Below are positions 50,867 to 61,900 of a stretch of DNA of 64,000 bases, in pieces. The stretch's first letter is position 1, and the number at the start of each line of letters is the position of its first letter. The DNA is from Loxodes magnus (lineage: Eukaryota > Ciliophora > Karyorelictea > Loxodida > Loxodidae). Position numbers and translations under genes: made by a program. The stretch spans positions 37,235 to 101,234 of the forward strand of contig CAMPDV010001589.1 in the NCBI GenBank assembly GCA_946699065.1, written 5' to 3'. Under the pieces are notes generated by a model, which saw nothing but the letters and a program-made list of their open reading frames with translations, was not told where the DNA came from and did no database searches.

Positions 50867-53800
50867 TGAAAAGTGAATAAGTAAAGTAAGAAAAGATGAT
50901 AGAGTTTCAGTTTAAAGAGTATGCTTTGAGAAGAAATAAGTATTTTGAAGAGTGAAGAAGTAAAGTAAGAAAAGAAGATATAGTTTCAGTTTAAATAGTA
51001 TGCTTTGAGAAGAAAAAAGTATTTAGAAAGTGAATAAGTAAAGTAAGAAAAAATGATAGAGTTTCAGTTTAAAGAGTATGCTTTGAGATGTAATAAGTAT
51101 TTAGAAAAGTGAAGAAGTAAAGTAAGAAAAGAAGATAGAATTTCAGTTTTAAGGAGTATGCTTTGAGAAGAAATAAGTATTTTGAAAAGTGAAGAAGTAA
51201 AGTAAGAAAAGATGATAGAGTTTCAGTTTTAAGGAGTATGCTTTGAGAAGTAATAAGTATTTTGAAAAGTGAAGAAGTAAAGTAAGAAAAGAAGATAGAA
51301 TTTCAGTTTTAAGGAGTATGCTTTGAGAAGAAATAAGTATTTTGAAAAGTGAAGAAGTAAAGTAAGAAAAGATGATAGAGTTTCAGTTTAAAGAGTATGC
51401 TTTGAGAAGAAATAAGTATTTTGAAAAGTGAATAAGTAAAGTAAGAAAAGAAGATAGAATTTCAGTTTTAAGGAGTATGCTTTGAGAAGTAATAAGTATT
51501 TTGAAAAGTGAAGAAGTAAAGTAAGAAAAGAAGATATAGTTTCAGTTTTAAGGAGTATGCTTTGAGATGTAATAAGTATTTAGAAAAGTGAAGAAGTAAA
51601 GTAAGAAAAGAAGATGGAATTTCAGTTTTAAGGAGTATGCTTTGAGAAGTAATAAGTATTTTGAAAAGTGAATAAGTAAAGTAAGAAAAGATGATAGAGT
51701 TTCAGTTTAAAGAGTATGCTTTGAGAAGAAATAAGTATTTAGAAAAGTGAAGAAGTAAAGTAAGAAAAGAAGATATAGTTTCAGTTTTAAGGAGTATGCT
51801 TTGAGAAGTAATAAGTATTTTGAAAAGTGAAGAAGTAAAGTAAGAAAAGAAGATAGAATTTCAGTTTTAAGGAGTATGCTTTGAGATGTAATAAGTATTT
51901 AGAAAAGTGAAGAAGTAAAGTAAGAAAAGAAGATAGAATTTCAGTTTTAAGGAGTATGCTTTGAGAAGTAATAAGTATTTTGAAAAGTGAATAAGTAAAG
52001 TAAGAAAAGAAGATATAGTTTCAGTTTAAAGAGTATGCTTTGAGAAGAAATAAGTATTTTGAAAAGTGAAGAAGTAAAGTAAGAAAAGAAGATATAGTTT
52101 CAGTTTTAAGGAGTATGCTTTGAGATGTAATAAGTATTTAGAAAAGTGAAGAAGTAAAGTAAGAAAAGAAGATAGAATTTCAGTTTTAAGGAGTATGCTT
52201 TGAGATGTAATAAGTATTTAGAAAAGTGAAGAAGTAAAGTAAGAAAAGAAGATAGAATTTCAGTTTTAAGGAGTATGCTTTGAGAAGTAATAAGTATTTT
52301 GAAAAGTGAATAAGTAAAGTAAGAAAAGATGATAGAGTTTCAGTTTAAAGAGTATGCTTTGAGAAGAAATAAGTATTTTGAAGAGTGAAGAAGTAAAGTA
52401 AGAAAAGAAGATAGAATTTCAGTTTTAAGGAGTATGCTTTGAGATGTAATAAGTATTTAGAAAAGTGAAGAAGTAAAGTAAGAAAAGAAGATGGAATTTC
52501 AGTTTTAAGGAGTATGCTTTGAGAAGTAATAAGTATTTTGAAAAGTGAATAAGTAAAGTAAGAAAAGATGATAGAGTTTCAGTTTAAAGAGTATGCTTTG
52601 AGAAGAAATAAGTATTTAGAAAAGTGAATAAGTAAAGTAAGAAAAGAAGATAGAATTTCAGTTTTAAGGAGTATGCTTTGAGAAGTAATAAGTATTTTGA
52701 AAAGTGAATAAGTAAAGTAAGAAAAGATGATAGAGTTTCAGTTTAAATAGTATGCTTTGAGAAGTAATAAGTATTTAGAAAGTGAATAAGTAAAGTAAGA
52801 AAAGATGATAGAATTTCAGTTTTAAGGAGTATGCTTTGAGAAGTAATAAGTATTTTGAAAAGTGAATAAGTAAAGTAAGAAAAGAAGATATAGTTTCAGT
52901 TTAAAGAGTATGCTTTGAGAAGAAATAAGTATTTTGAAAAGTGAAGAAGTAAAGTAAGAAAAGAAGATATAGTTTCAGTTTTAAGGAGTATGCTTTGAGA
53001 TGTAATAAGTATTTAGAAAAGTGAAGAAGTAAAGTAAGAAAAGAAGATAGAATTTCAGTTTTAAGGAGTATGCTTTGAGATGTAATAAGTATTTAGAAAA
53101 GTGAAGAAGTAAAGTAAGAAAAGAAGATAGAATTTCAGTTTTAAGGAGTATGCTTTGAGAAGTAATAAGTATTTAGAAAAGTGAAGAAGTAAAGTAAGAA
53201 AAGATGATAGAATTTCAGTTTTAAGGAGTATGCTTTAAGAAGTAGTAAGTATTTAGAAAAGTGAAGAAGTAAAGTAAGAAAATAAGATAGAATTTCAGTT
53301 TAAATAGTATGCTTTGAGAAGTAATAAGTATTTAGAAAGAGAATAAGTAAAGTAAGAAAAGATGATAGAGTTTCAGTTTAAAGAGTATGCTTTGAGAAGA
53401 AATAAGTATTTAGAAAGTGAATAAGTAAAGTAAGAAAAGAAGATAGAATTTCAGTTTTAAGGAGTATGCTTTGAGAAGAAATAAGTATTTTGAAAAGTGA
53501 AGAAGTAAAGTAAGAAAAGAAGATAGAGTTTCAGTTTAAATAGTATGCTTTGAGAAGTAATAAGTATTTAGAAAGTGAATAAGTAAAGTAAGAAAAGATG
53601 ATAGAATTTCAGTTTTAAGGAGTATGCTTTGAGAAGTAATAAGTATTTAGAAAGTGAATAAGTAAAGTAAGAAAAGAAGATAGAATTTCAGTTTTAAGGA
53701 GTATGCTTTGAGAAGTAATAAGTATTTTGAAAAGTGAAGAAGTAAAGTAAGAAAAGAAGATATAGTTTCAGTTTAAATAGTATGCTTTGAGAAGTAATAA

Positions 53801-54289
53801 GTATTTTGAAAAGTGAAGAAGTAAAGTAAGAAAAGAAGATATAGTTTCAGTTTAAAGAGTATGCTTTGAGAAGTAATAAGTATTTAGAAAAGTGAATAAG
53901 TAAAGTAAGAAAAGAAGATAGAATTTCAGTTTTAAGGAGTATGCTTTGAGAAGTAATAAGTATTTTGAAAAGTGAATAAGTAAAGTAAGAAAAGATGATA
54001 GAGTTTCAGTTTAAAGAGTATGCTTTGAGAAGTAATAAGTATTTAGAAAGTGAATAAGTAAAGTAAGAAAAGATGATAGAATTTCAGTTTTAAGGAGTAT
54101 GCTTTGAGAAGTAATAAGTATTTAGAAAGTGAATAAGTAAAGTAAGAAAAGAAGATAGAATTTCAGTTTTAAGGAGTATGCTTTGAGAAGTAATAAGTAT
54201 TTTGAAAAGTGAAGAAGTAAAGTAAGAAAAGAAGATATAGTTTCAGTTTAAAGAGTATGCTTTGAGAAGTAATAAGTATTTAGAAAGTG

Positions 54290-54825
54290 AATAAGTAAAG
54301 TAAGAAAAGAAGATAGAATTTCAGTTTTAAGGAGTATGCTTTGAGAAGTAATAAGTATTTTGAAAAGTGAATAAGTAAAGTAAGAAAAGATGATAGAGTT
54401 TCAGTTTAAATAGTATGCTTTGAGAAGTAATAAGTATTTAGAAAGTGAATAAGTAAAGTAAGAAAAGATGATAGAATTTCAGTTTTAAGGAGTATGCTTT
54501 GAGAAGTAATAAGTATTTAGAAAGTGAATAAGTAAAGTAAGAAAAGAAGATAGAATTTCAGTTTTAAGGAGTATGCTTTGAGAAGTAATAAGTATTTAGA
54601 AAGTGAATAAGTAAAGTAAGAAAAGAAGATAGAATTTCAGTTTTAAGGAGTATGCTTTGAGAAGTAATAAGTATTTTGAAAAGTGAAGAAGTAAAGTAAG
54701 AAAAGAAGATAGAATTTCAGTTTTAAGGAGTATGCTTTGAGAAGTAATAAGTATTTTGAAAAGTGAAGAAGTAAAGTAAGAAAAGATGATAGAGTTTCAG
54801 TTTAAAGAGTATGCTTTGAGAAGTA
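54290..54825. repeat. 11-monomer duplication, copy 1 (offset 874 bp)
   Basis: The GATGATAGAG unit with CAGTTTAAATAG at 54,389 recurs at 55,263, and the following run of units agrees to 54,825 (55,699). The copy then has GAGAAGTAATAAG where the second has GAGAAGAAATAAG. The same GATGATAGAG/CAGTTTAAATAG landmark also appears at 52,726, 57,727, 59,321 and 60,115, so the block belongs to a wider family. Confidence 0.8.
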
Positions 54826-55163
54826 ATAAGTATTTAGAAAAGTGAATAAGTAAAGTAAGAAAAGAAGATAGAATTTCAGTTTTAAGGAGTATGCTTTGAG
54901 AAGTAATAAGTATTTTGAAAAGTGAAGAAGTAAAGTAAGAAAAGAAGATATAGTTTCAGTTTTAAGGAGTATGCTTTGAGATGTAATAAGTATTTAGAAA
55001 AGTGAAGAAGTAAAGTAAGAAAAGAAGATAGAATTTCAGTTTTAAGGAGTATGCTTTGAGAAGTAATAAGTATTTTGAAAAGTGAAGAAGTAAAGTAAGA
55101 AAAGAAGATATAGTTTCAGTTTAAAGAGTATGCTTTGAGAAGTAATAAGTATTTAGAAAAGTG

Positions 55164-55699
55164 AATAAGTAAAGTAAGAAAAGAAGATAGAATTTCAGTT
55201 TTAAGGAGTATGCTTTGAGAAGTAATAAGTATTTTGAAAAGTGAATAAGTAAAGTAAGAAAAGATGATAGAGTTTCAGTTTAAATAGTATGCTTTGAGAA
55301 GTAATAAGTATTTAGAAAGTGAATAAGTAAAGTAAGAAAAGATGATAGAATTTCAGTTTTAAGGAGTATGCTTTGAGAAGTAATAAGTATTTAGAAAGTG
55401 AATAAGTAAAGTAAGAAAAGAAGATAGAATTTCAGTTTTAAGGAGTATGCTTTGAGAAGTAATAAGTATTTAGAAAGTGAATAAGTAAAGTAAGAAAAGA
55501 AGATAGAATTTCAGTTTTAAGGAGTATGCTTTGAGAAGTAATAAGTATTTTGAAAAGTGAAGAAGTAAAGTAAGAAAAGAAGATAGAATTTCAGTTTTAA
55601 GGAGTATGCTTTGAGAAGTAATAAGTATTTTGAAAAGTGAAGAAGTAAAGTAAGAAAAGATGATAGAGTTTCAGTTTAAAGAGTATGCTTTGAGAAGAA
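55164..55699. repeat. 11-monomer duplication, copy 2 (offset 874 bp)
   Basis: This is the second copy of 54,290-54,825. It continues rightwards into a block (about 55,500-56,100) that is itself related to 61,150-61,900. Confidence 0.8.
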
Positions 55700-57259
55700 A
55701 TAAGTATTTTGAAGAGTGAAGAAGTAAAGTAAGAAAAGAAGATATAGTTTCAGTTTTAAGGAGTATGCTTTGAGAAGTAATAAGTATTTTGAAAAGTGAA
55801 GAAGTAAAGTAAGAAAAGAAGATATAGTTTCAGTTTTAAGGAGTATGCTTTGAGAAGTAATAAGTATTTTGAAAAGTGAGAAAGTAAAGTAAGAAAAGAT
55901 GATAGAGTTTCAGTTTAAAGAGTATGCTTTGAGAAGAAATAAGTATTTTGAAGAGTGAAGAAGTAAAGTAAGAAAAGAAGATATAGTTTCAGTTTAAATA
56001 GTATGCTTTGAGAAGAAAAAAGTATTTAGAAAGTGAATAAGTAAAGTAAGAAAAGATGATAGAGTTTCAGTTTTAAGGAGTATGCTTTGAGAAGTAATAA
56101 GTATTTTGAAAAGTGAAGAAGTAAAGTAAGAAAAGAAGATATAGTTTCAGTTTTAAGGAGTATGCTTTGAGAAGTAATAAGTATTTTGAAAAGTGAAGAA
56201 GTAAAGTAAGAAAAGAAGATATAGTTTCAGTTTTAAGGAGTATGCTTTGAGATGTAATAAGTATTTAGAAAAGTGAAGAAGTAAAGTAAGAAAAGAAGAT
56301 AGAATTTCAGTTTTAAGGAGTATGCTTTGAGAAGTAATAAGTATTTTGAAAAGTGAAGAAGTAAAGTAAGAAAAGAAGATAGAATTTCAGTTTAAATAGT
56401 ATGCTTTGAGAAGTAATAAGTATTTAGAAAGTGAATAAGTAAAGTAAGAAAAGAAGATAGAATTTCAGTTTAAATAGTATGCTTTGAGAAGTAATAAGTA
56501 TTTTGAAAAGTGAAGAAGTAAAGTAAGAAAAGAAGATATAGTTTCAGTTTTAAGGAGTATGCTTTGAGAAGTAATAAGTATTTTGAAAAGTGAAGAAGTA
56601 AAGTAAGAAAAGAAGATAGAATTTCAGTTTTAAGGAGTATGCTTTGAGAAGTAATAAGTATTTTGAAAAGTGAATAAGTAAAGTAAGAAAAGATGATAGA
56701 GTTTCAGTTTAAAGAGTATGCTTTGAGAAGAAATAAGTATTTTGAAGAGTGAAGAAGTAAAGTAAGAAAAGAAGATATGGTTTCAGTTTAAATAGTATGC
56801 TTTGAGAAGAAAAAAGTATTTAGAAAGTGAATAAGTAAAGTAAGAAAAGAAGATAGAGTTTCAGTTTAAAGAGTATGCTTTGAGAAGAAATAAGTATTTA
56901 GAAAAGTGAAGAAGTAAAGTAAGAAAAGAAGATAGAATTTCAGTTTTAAGGAGTATGCTTTGAGAAGTAATAAGTATTTTGAAAAGTGAAGAAGTAAAGT
57001 AAGAAAAGAAGATATAGTTTCAGTTTTAAGGAGTATGCTTTGAGATGTAATAAGTATTTAGAAAAGTGAATAAGTAAAGTAAGAAAAGAAGATAGAATTT
57101 CAGTTTTAAGGAGTATGCTTTGAGAAGTAATAAGTATTTTGAAAAGTGAAGAAGTAAAGTAAGAAAAGAAGATATAGTTTCAGTTTTAAGGAGTATGCTT
57201 TGAGAAGTAATAAGTATTTTGAAAAGTGAAGAAGTAAAGTAAGAAAAGAAGATATAGTT

Positions 57260-58370
57260 TCAGTTTTAAGGAGTATGCTTTGAGATGTAATAAGTATTTA
57301 GAAAAGTGAAGAAGTAAAGTAAGAAAAGAAGATAGAATTTCAGTTTTAAGGAGTATGCTTTGAGAAGTAATAAGTATTTTGAAAAGTGAAGAAGTAAAGT
57401 AAGAAAAGAAGATATAGTTTCAGTTTTAAGGAGTATGCTTTGAGAAGTAATAAGTATTTTGAAAAGTGAAGAAGTAAAGTAAGAAAAGAAGATAGAATTT
57501 CAGTTTTAAGGAGTATGCTTTGAGAAGTAATAAGTATTTTGAAAAGTGAATAAGTAAAGTAAGAAAAGAAGATAGAGTTTCAGTTTAAAGAGTATGCTTT
57601 GAGAAGTAATAAGTATTTAGAAAAGTGAATAAGTAAAGTAAGAAAAGAAGATAGAATTTCAGTTTTAAGGAGTATGCTTTGAGAAGTAATAAGTATTTTG
57701 AAAAGTGAATAAGTAAAGTAAGAAAAGATGATAGAGTTTCAGTTTAAATAGTATGCTTTGAGAAGTAATAAGTATTTAGAAAGTGAATAAGTAAAGTAAG
57801 AAAAGATGATAGAATTTCAGTTTTAAGGAGTATGCTTTGAGAAGTAATAAGTATTTAGAAAGTGAATAAGTAAAGTAAGAAAAGAAGATAGAATTTCAGT
57901 TTTAAGGAGTATGCTTTGAGAAGTAATAAGTATTTTGAAAAGTGAATAAGTAAAGTAAGAAAAGAAGATAGAATTTCAGTTTTAAGGAGTATGCTTTGAG
58001 AAGTAATAAGTATTTTGAAAAGTGAAGAAGTAAAGTAAGAAAAGAAGATAGAATTTCAGTTTTAAGGAGTATGCTTTGAGAAGTAATAAGTATTTTGAAA
58101 AGTGAATAAGTAAAGTAAGAAAAGATGATAGAGTTTCAGTTTAAAGAGTATGCTTTGAGAAGAAATAAGTATTTTGAAGAGTGAAGAAGTAAAGTAAGAA
58201 AAGAAGATATAGTTTCAGTTTTAAGGAGTATGCTTTGAGAAGTAATAAGTATTTTGAAAAGTGAAGAAGTAAAGTAAGAAAAGAAGATATAGTTTCAGTT
58301 TTAAGGAGTATGCTTTGAGAAGTAATAAGTATTTAGAAAGTGAATAAGTAAAGTAAGAAAAGAAGATAGA
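57260..58370. repeat. Higher-order duplication, copy 1 (offset 1,594 bp; part also at 2,388 bp)
   Basis: This matches 58,854-59,964 at 1,594 bp (20 units). From 57,566 on it also matches 59,954-61,113 at 2,388 bp (30 units), and that match continues to 58,725. Checkpoints for the two offsets are GATGATAGAG with CAGTTTAAATAG at 57,727, 59,321 and 60,115, and TTTTGAAGAG (GAAGAG start) at 58,176, 59,770 and 60,564. The second and third positions are 794 bp apart, which is ten units. Confidence 0.86.
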
Positions 58371-58853
58371 ATTTCAGTTTTAAGGAGTATGCTTTGAGAA
58401 GTAATAAGTATTTTGAAAAGTGAAGAAGTAAAGTAAGAAAAGAAGATATAGTTTCAGTTTTAAGGAGTATGCTTTGAGAAGAAATAAGTATTTAGAAAAG
58501 TGAAGAAGTAAAGTAAGAAAAGAAGATAGAATTTCAGTTTTAAGGAGTATGCTTTGAGAAGTAATAAGTATTTTGAAAAGTGAAGAAGTAAAGTAAGAAA
58601 AGAAGATATAGTTTCAGTTTTAAGGAGTATGCTTTGAGATGTAATAAGTATTTAGAAAAGTGAATAAGTAAAGTAAGAAAAGAAGATAGAATTTCAGTTT
58701 TAAGGAGTATGCTTTGAGAAGTAATAAGTATTTTGAAAAGTGAATAAGTAAAGTAAGAAAAGAAGATAGAATTTCAGTTTTAAGGAGTATGCTTTGAGAA
58801 GAAATAAGTATTTTGAAAAGTGAATAAGTAAAGTAAGAAAAGATGATAGAGTT

Positions 58854-59964
58854 TCAGTTTTAAGGAGTATGCTTTGAGATGTAATAAGTATTTAGAAAAG
58901 TGAAGAAGTAAAGTAAGAAAAGAAGATAGAATTTCAGTTTTAAGGAGTATGCTTTGAGAAGTAATAAGTATTTTGAAAAGTGAAGAAGTAAAGTAAGAAA
59001 AGAAGATATAGTTTCAGTTTTAAGGAGTATGCTTTGAGAAGTAATAAGTATTTTGAAAAGTGAAGAAGTAAAGTAAGAAAAGAAGATAGAATTTCAGTTT
59101 TAAGGAGTATGCTTTGAGAAGTAATAAGTATTTTGAAAAGTGAATAAGTAAAGTAAGAAAAGAAGATAGAGTTTCAGTTTAAAGAGTATGCTTTGAGAAG
59201 TAATAAGTATTTAGAAAAGTGAATAAGTAAAGTAAGAAAAGAAGATAGAATTTCAGTTTTAAGGAGTATGCTTTGAGAAGTAATAAGTATTTTGAAAAGT
59301 GAATAAGTAAAGTAAGAAAAGATGATAGAGTTTCAGTTTAAATAGTATGCTTTGAGAAGTAATAAGTATTTAGAAAGTGAATAAGTAAAGTAAGAAAAGA
59401 TGATAGAATTTCAGTTTTAAGGAGTATGCTTTGAGAAGTAATAAGTATTTAGAAAGTGAATAAGTAAAGTAAGAAAAGAAGATAGAATTTCAGTTTTAAG
59501 GAGTATGCTTTGAGAAGTAATAAGTATTTTGAAAAGTGAATAAGTAAAGTAAGAAAAGAAGATAGAATTTCAGTTTTAAGGAGTATGCTTTGAGAAGTAA
59601 TAAGTATTTTGAAAAGTGAAGAAGTAAAGTAAGAAAAGAAGATAGAATTTCAGTTTTAAGGAGTATGCTTTGAGAAGTAATAAGTATTTTGAAAAGTGAA
59701 TAAGTAAAGTAAGAAAAGATGATAGAGTTTCAGTTTAAAGAGTATGCTTTGAGAAGAAATAAGTATTTTGAAGAGTGAAGAAGTAAAGTAAGAAAAGAAG
59801 ATATAGTTTCAGTTTTAAGGAGTATGCTTTGAGAAGTAATAAGTATTTTGAAAAGTGAAGAAGTAAAGTAAGAAAAGAAGATATAGTTTCAGTTTTAAGG
59901 AGTATGCTTTGAGAAGTAATAAGTATTTAGAAAGTGAATAAGTAAAGTAAGAAAAGAAGATAGA
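58854..59964. repeat. Higher-order duplication, copy 2
   Basis: This is the second copy of 57,260-58,370. Its right end near 59,964 has GATAGAGTTTC followed by CAGTTTAAAG, where the first copy has GATAGAATTTC. It thereby jumps back to the sequence at 57,566 and starts the third copy. Confidence 0.86.
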
Positions 59965-61113
59965 GTTTCAGTTTAAAGAGTATGCTTTGAGAAGTAATAA
60001 GTATTTAGAAAAGTGAATAAGTAAAGTAAGAAAAGAAGATAGAATTTCAGTTTTAAGGAGTATGCTTTGAGAAGTAATAAGTATTTTGAAAAGTGAATAA
60101 GTAAAGTAAGAAAAGATGATAGAGTTTCAGTTTAAATAGTATGCTTTGAGAAGTAATAAGTATTTAGAAAGTGAATAAGTAAAGTAAGAAAAGATGATAG
60201 AATTTCAGTTTTAAGGAGTATGCTTTGAGAAGTAATAAGTATTTAGAAAGTGAATAAGTAAAGTAAGAAAAGAAGATAGAATTTCAGTTTTAAGGAGTAT
60301 GCTTTGAGAAGTAATAAGTATTTTGAAAAGTGAATAAGTAAAGTAAGAAAAGAAGATAGAATTTCAGTTTTAAGGAGTATGCTTTGAGAAGTAATAAGTA
60401 TTTTGAAAAGTGAAGAAGTAAAGTAAGAAAAGAAGATAGAATTTCAGTTTTAAGGAGTATGCTTTGAGAAGTAATAAGTATTTTGAAAAGTGAATAAGTA
60501 AAGTAAGAAAAGATGATAGAGTTTCAGTTTAAAGAGTATGCTTTGAGAAGAAATAAGTATTTTGAAGAGTGAAGAAGTAAAGTAAGAAAAGAAGATATAG
60601 TTTCAGTTTTAAGGAGTATGCTTTGAGAAGTAATAAGTATTTTGAAAAGTGAAGAAGTAAAGTAAGAAAAGAAGATATAGTTTCAGTTTTAAGGAGTATG
60701 CTTTGAGAAGTAATAAGTATTTAGAAAGTGAATAAGTAAAGTAAGAAAAGAAGATAGAATTTCAGTTTTAAGGAGTATGCTTTGAGAAGTAATAAGTATT
60801 TTGAAAAGTGAAGAAGTAAAGTAAGAAAAGAAGATATAGTTTCAGTTTTAAGGAGTATGCTTTGAGAAGAAATAAGTATTTAGAAAAGTGAAGAAGTAAA
60901 GTAAGAAAAGAAGATAGAATTTCAGTTTTAAGGAGTATGCTTTGAGAAGTAATAAGTATTTTGAAAAGTGAAGAAGTAAAGTAAGAAAAGAAGATATAGT
61001 TTCAGTTTTAAGGAGTATGCTTTGAGATGTAATAAGTATTTAGAAAAGTGAATAAGTAAAGTAAGAAAAGAAGATAGAATTTCAGTTTTAAGGAGTATGC
61101 TTTGAGAAGTAAT
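59954..61113. repeat. Higher-order duplication, copy 3
   Basis: This is the third copy and corresponds to 57,566-58,725. It directly follows copy 2, giving a true ten-unit (794-bp) tandem step. It diverges near 61,113, where a TTTAGAAAGTG unit replaces TTTTGAAAAGTG. Confidence 0.85.
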
Positions 61114-61149
61114 AAGTATTTAGAAAGTGAATAAGTAAAGTAAGAAAAG

Positions 61150-61900
61150 AAGATAGAATTTCAGTTTTAAGGAGTATGCTTTGAGAAGTAATAAGTATTT
61201 TGAAAAGTGAAGAAGTAAAGTAAGAAAAGAAGATAGAATTTCAGTTTTAAGGAGTATGCTTTGAGAAGTAATAAGTATTTTGAAAAGTGAAGAAGTAAAG
61301 TAAGAAAAGATGATAGAGTTTCAGTTTAAAGAGTATGCTTTGAGAAGAAATAAGTATTTTGAAGAGTGAAGAAGTAAAGTAAGAAAAGAAGATATAGTTT
61401 CAGTTTTAAGGAGTATGCTTTGAGAAGTAATAAGTATTTTGAAAAGTGAAGAAGTAAAGTAAGAAAAGAAGATATAGTTTCAGTTTTAAGGAGTATGCTT
61501 TGAGAAGTAATAAGTATTTAGAAAGTGAATAAGTAAAGTAAGAAAAGAAGATAGAATTTCAGTTTTAAGGAGTATGCTTTGAGAAGTAATAAGTATTTTG
61601 AAAAGTGAGAAAGTAAAGTAAGAAAAGATGATAGAGTTTCAGTTTAAAGAGTATGCTTTGAGAAGAAATAAGTATTTTGAAGAGTGAAGAAGTAAAGTAA
61701 GAAAAGAAGATATAGTTTCAGTTTAAATAGTATGCTTTGAGAAGAAAAAAGTATTTAGAAAGTGAATAAGTAAAGTAAGAAAAGATGATAGAGTTTCAGT
61801 TTTAAGGAGTATGCTTTGAGAAGTAATAAGTATTTTGAAAAGTGAAGAAGTAAAGTAAGAAAAGAAGATATAGTTTCAGTTTTAAGGAGTATGCTTTGAG
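61150..61900. repeat. Relative of 55,500-56,100 with one extra monomer
   Basis: GATGATAGAG at 55,660 and 61,310 gives an offset of 5,650 bp, while the rare GTGAGAAAGTAAAG at 55,876 and 61,605 gives 5,729 bp. The 79-bp jump equals one additional unit (TTTAGAAAGTGAATAAG form near 61,507-61,585) in the right-hand copy. GTGAGAAAG was seen nowhere else, so the two blocks share a recent common source. Confidence 0.82.
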
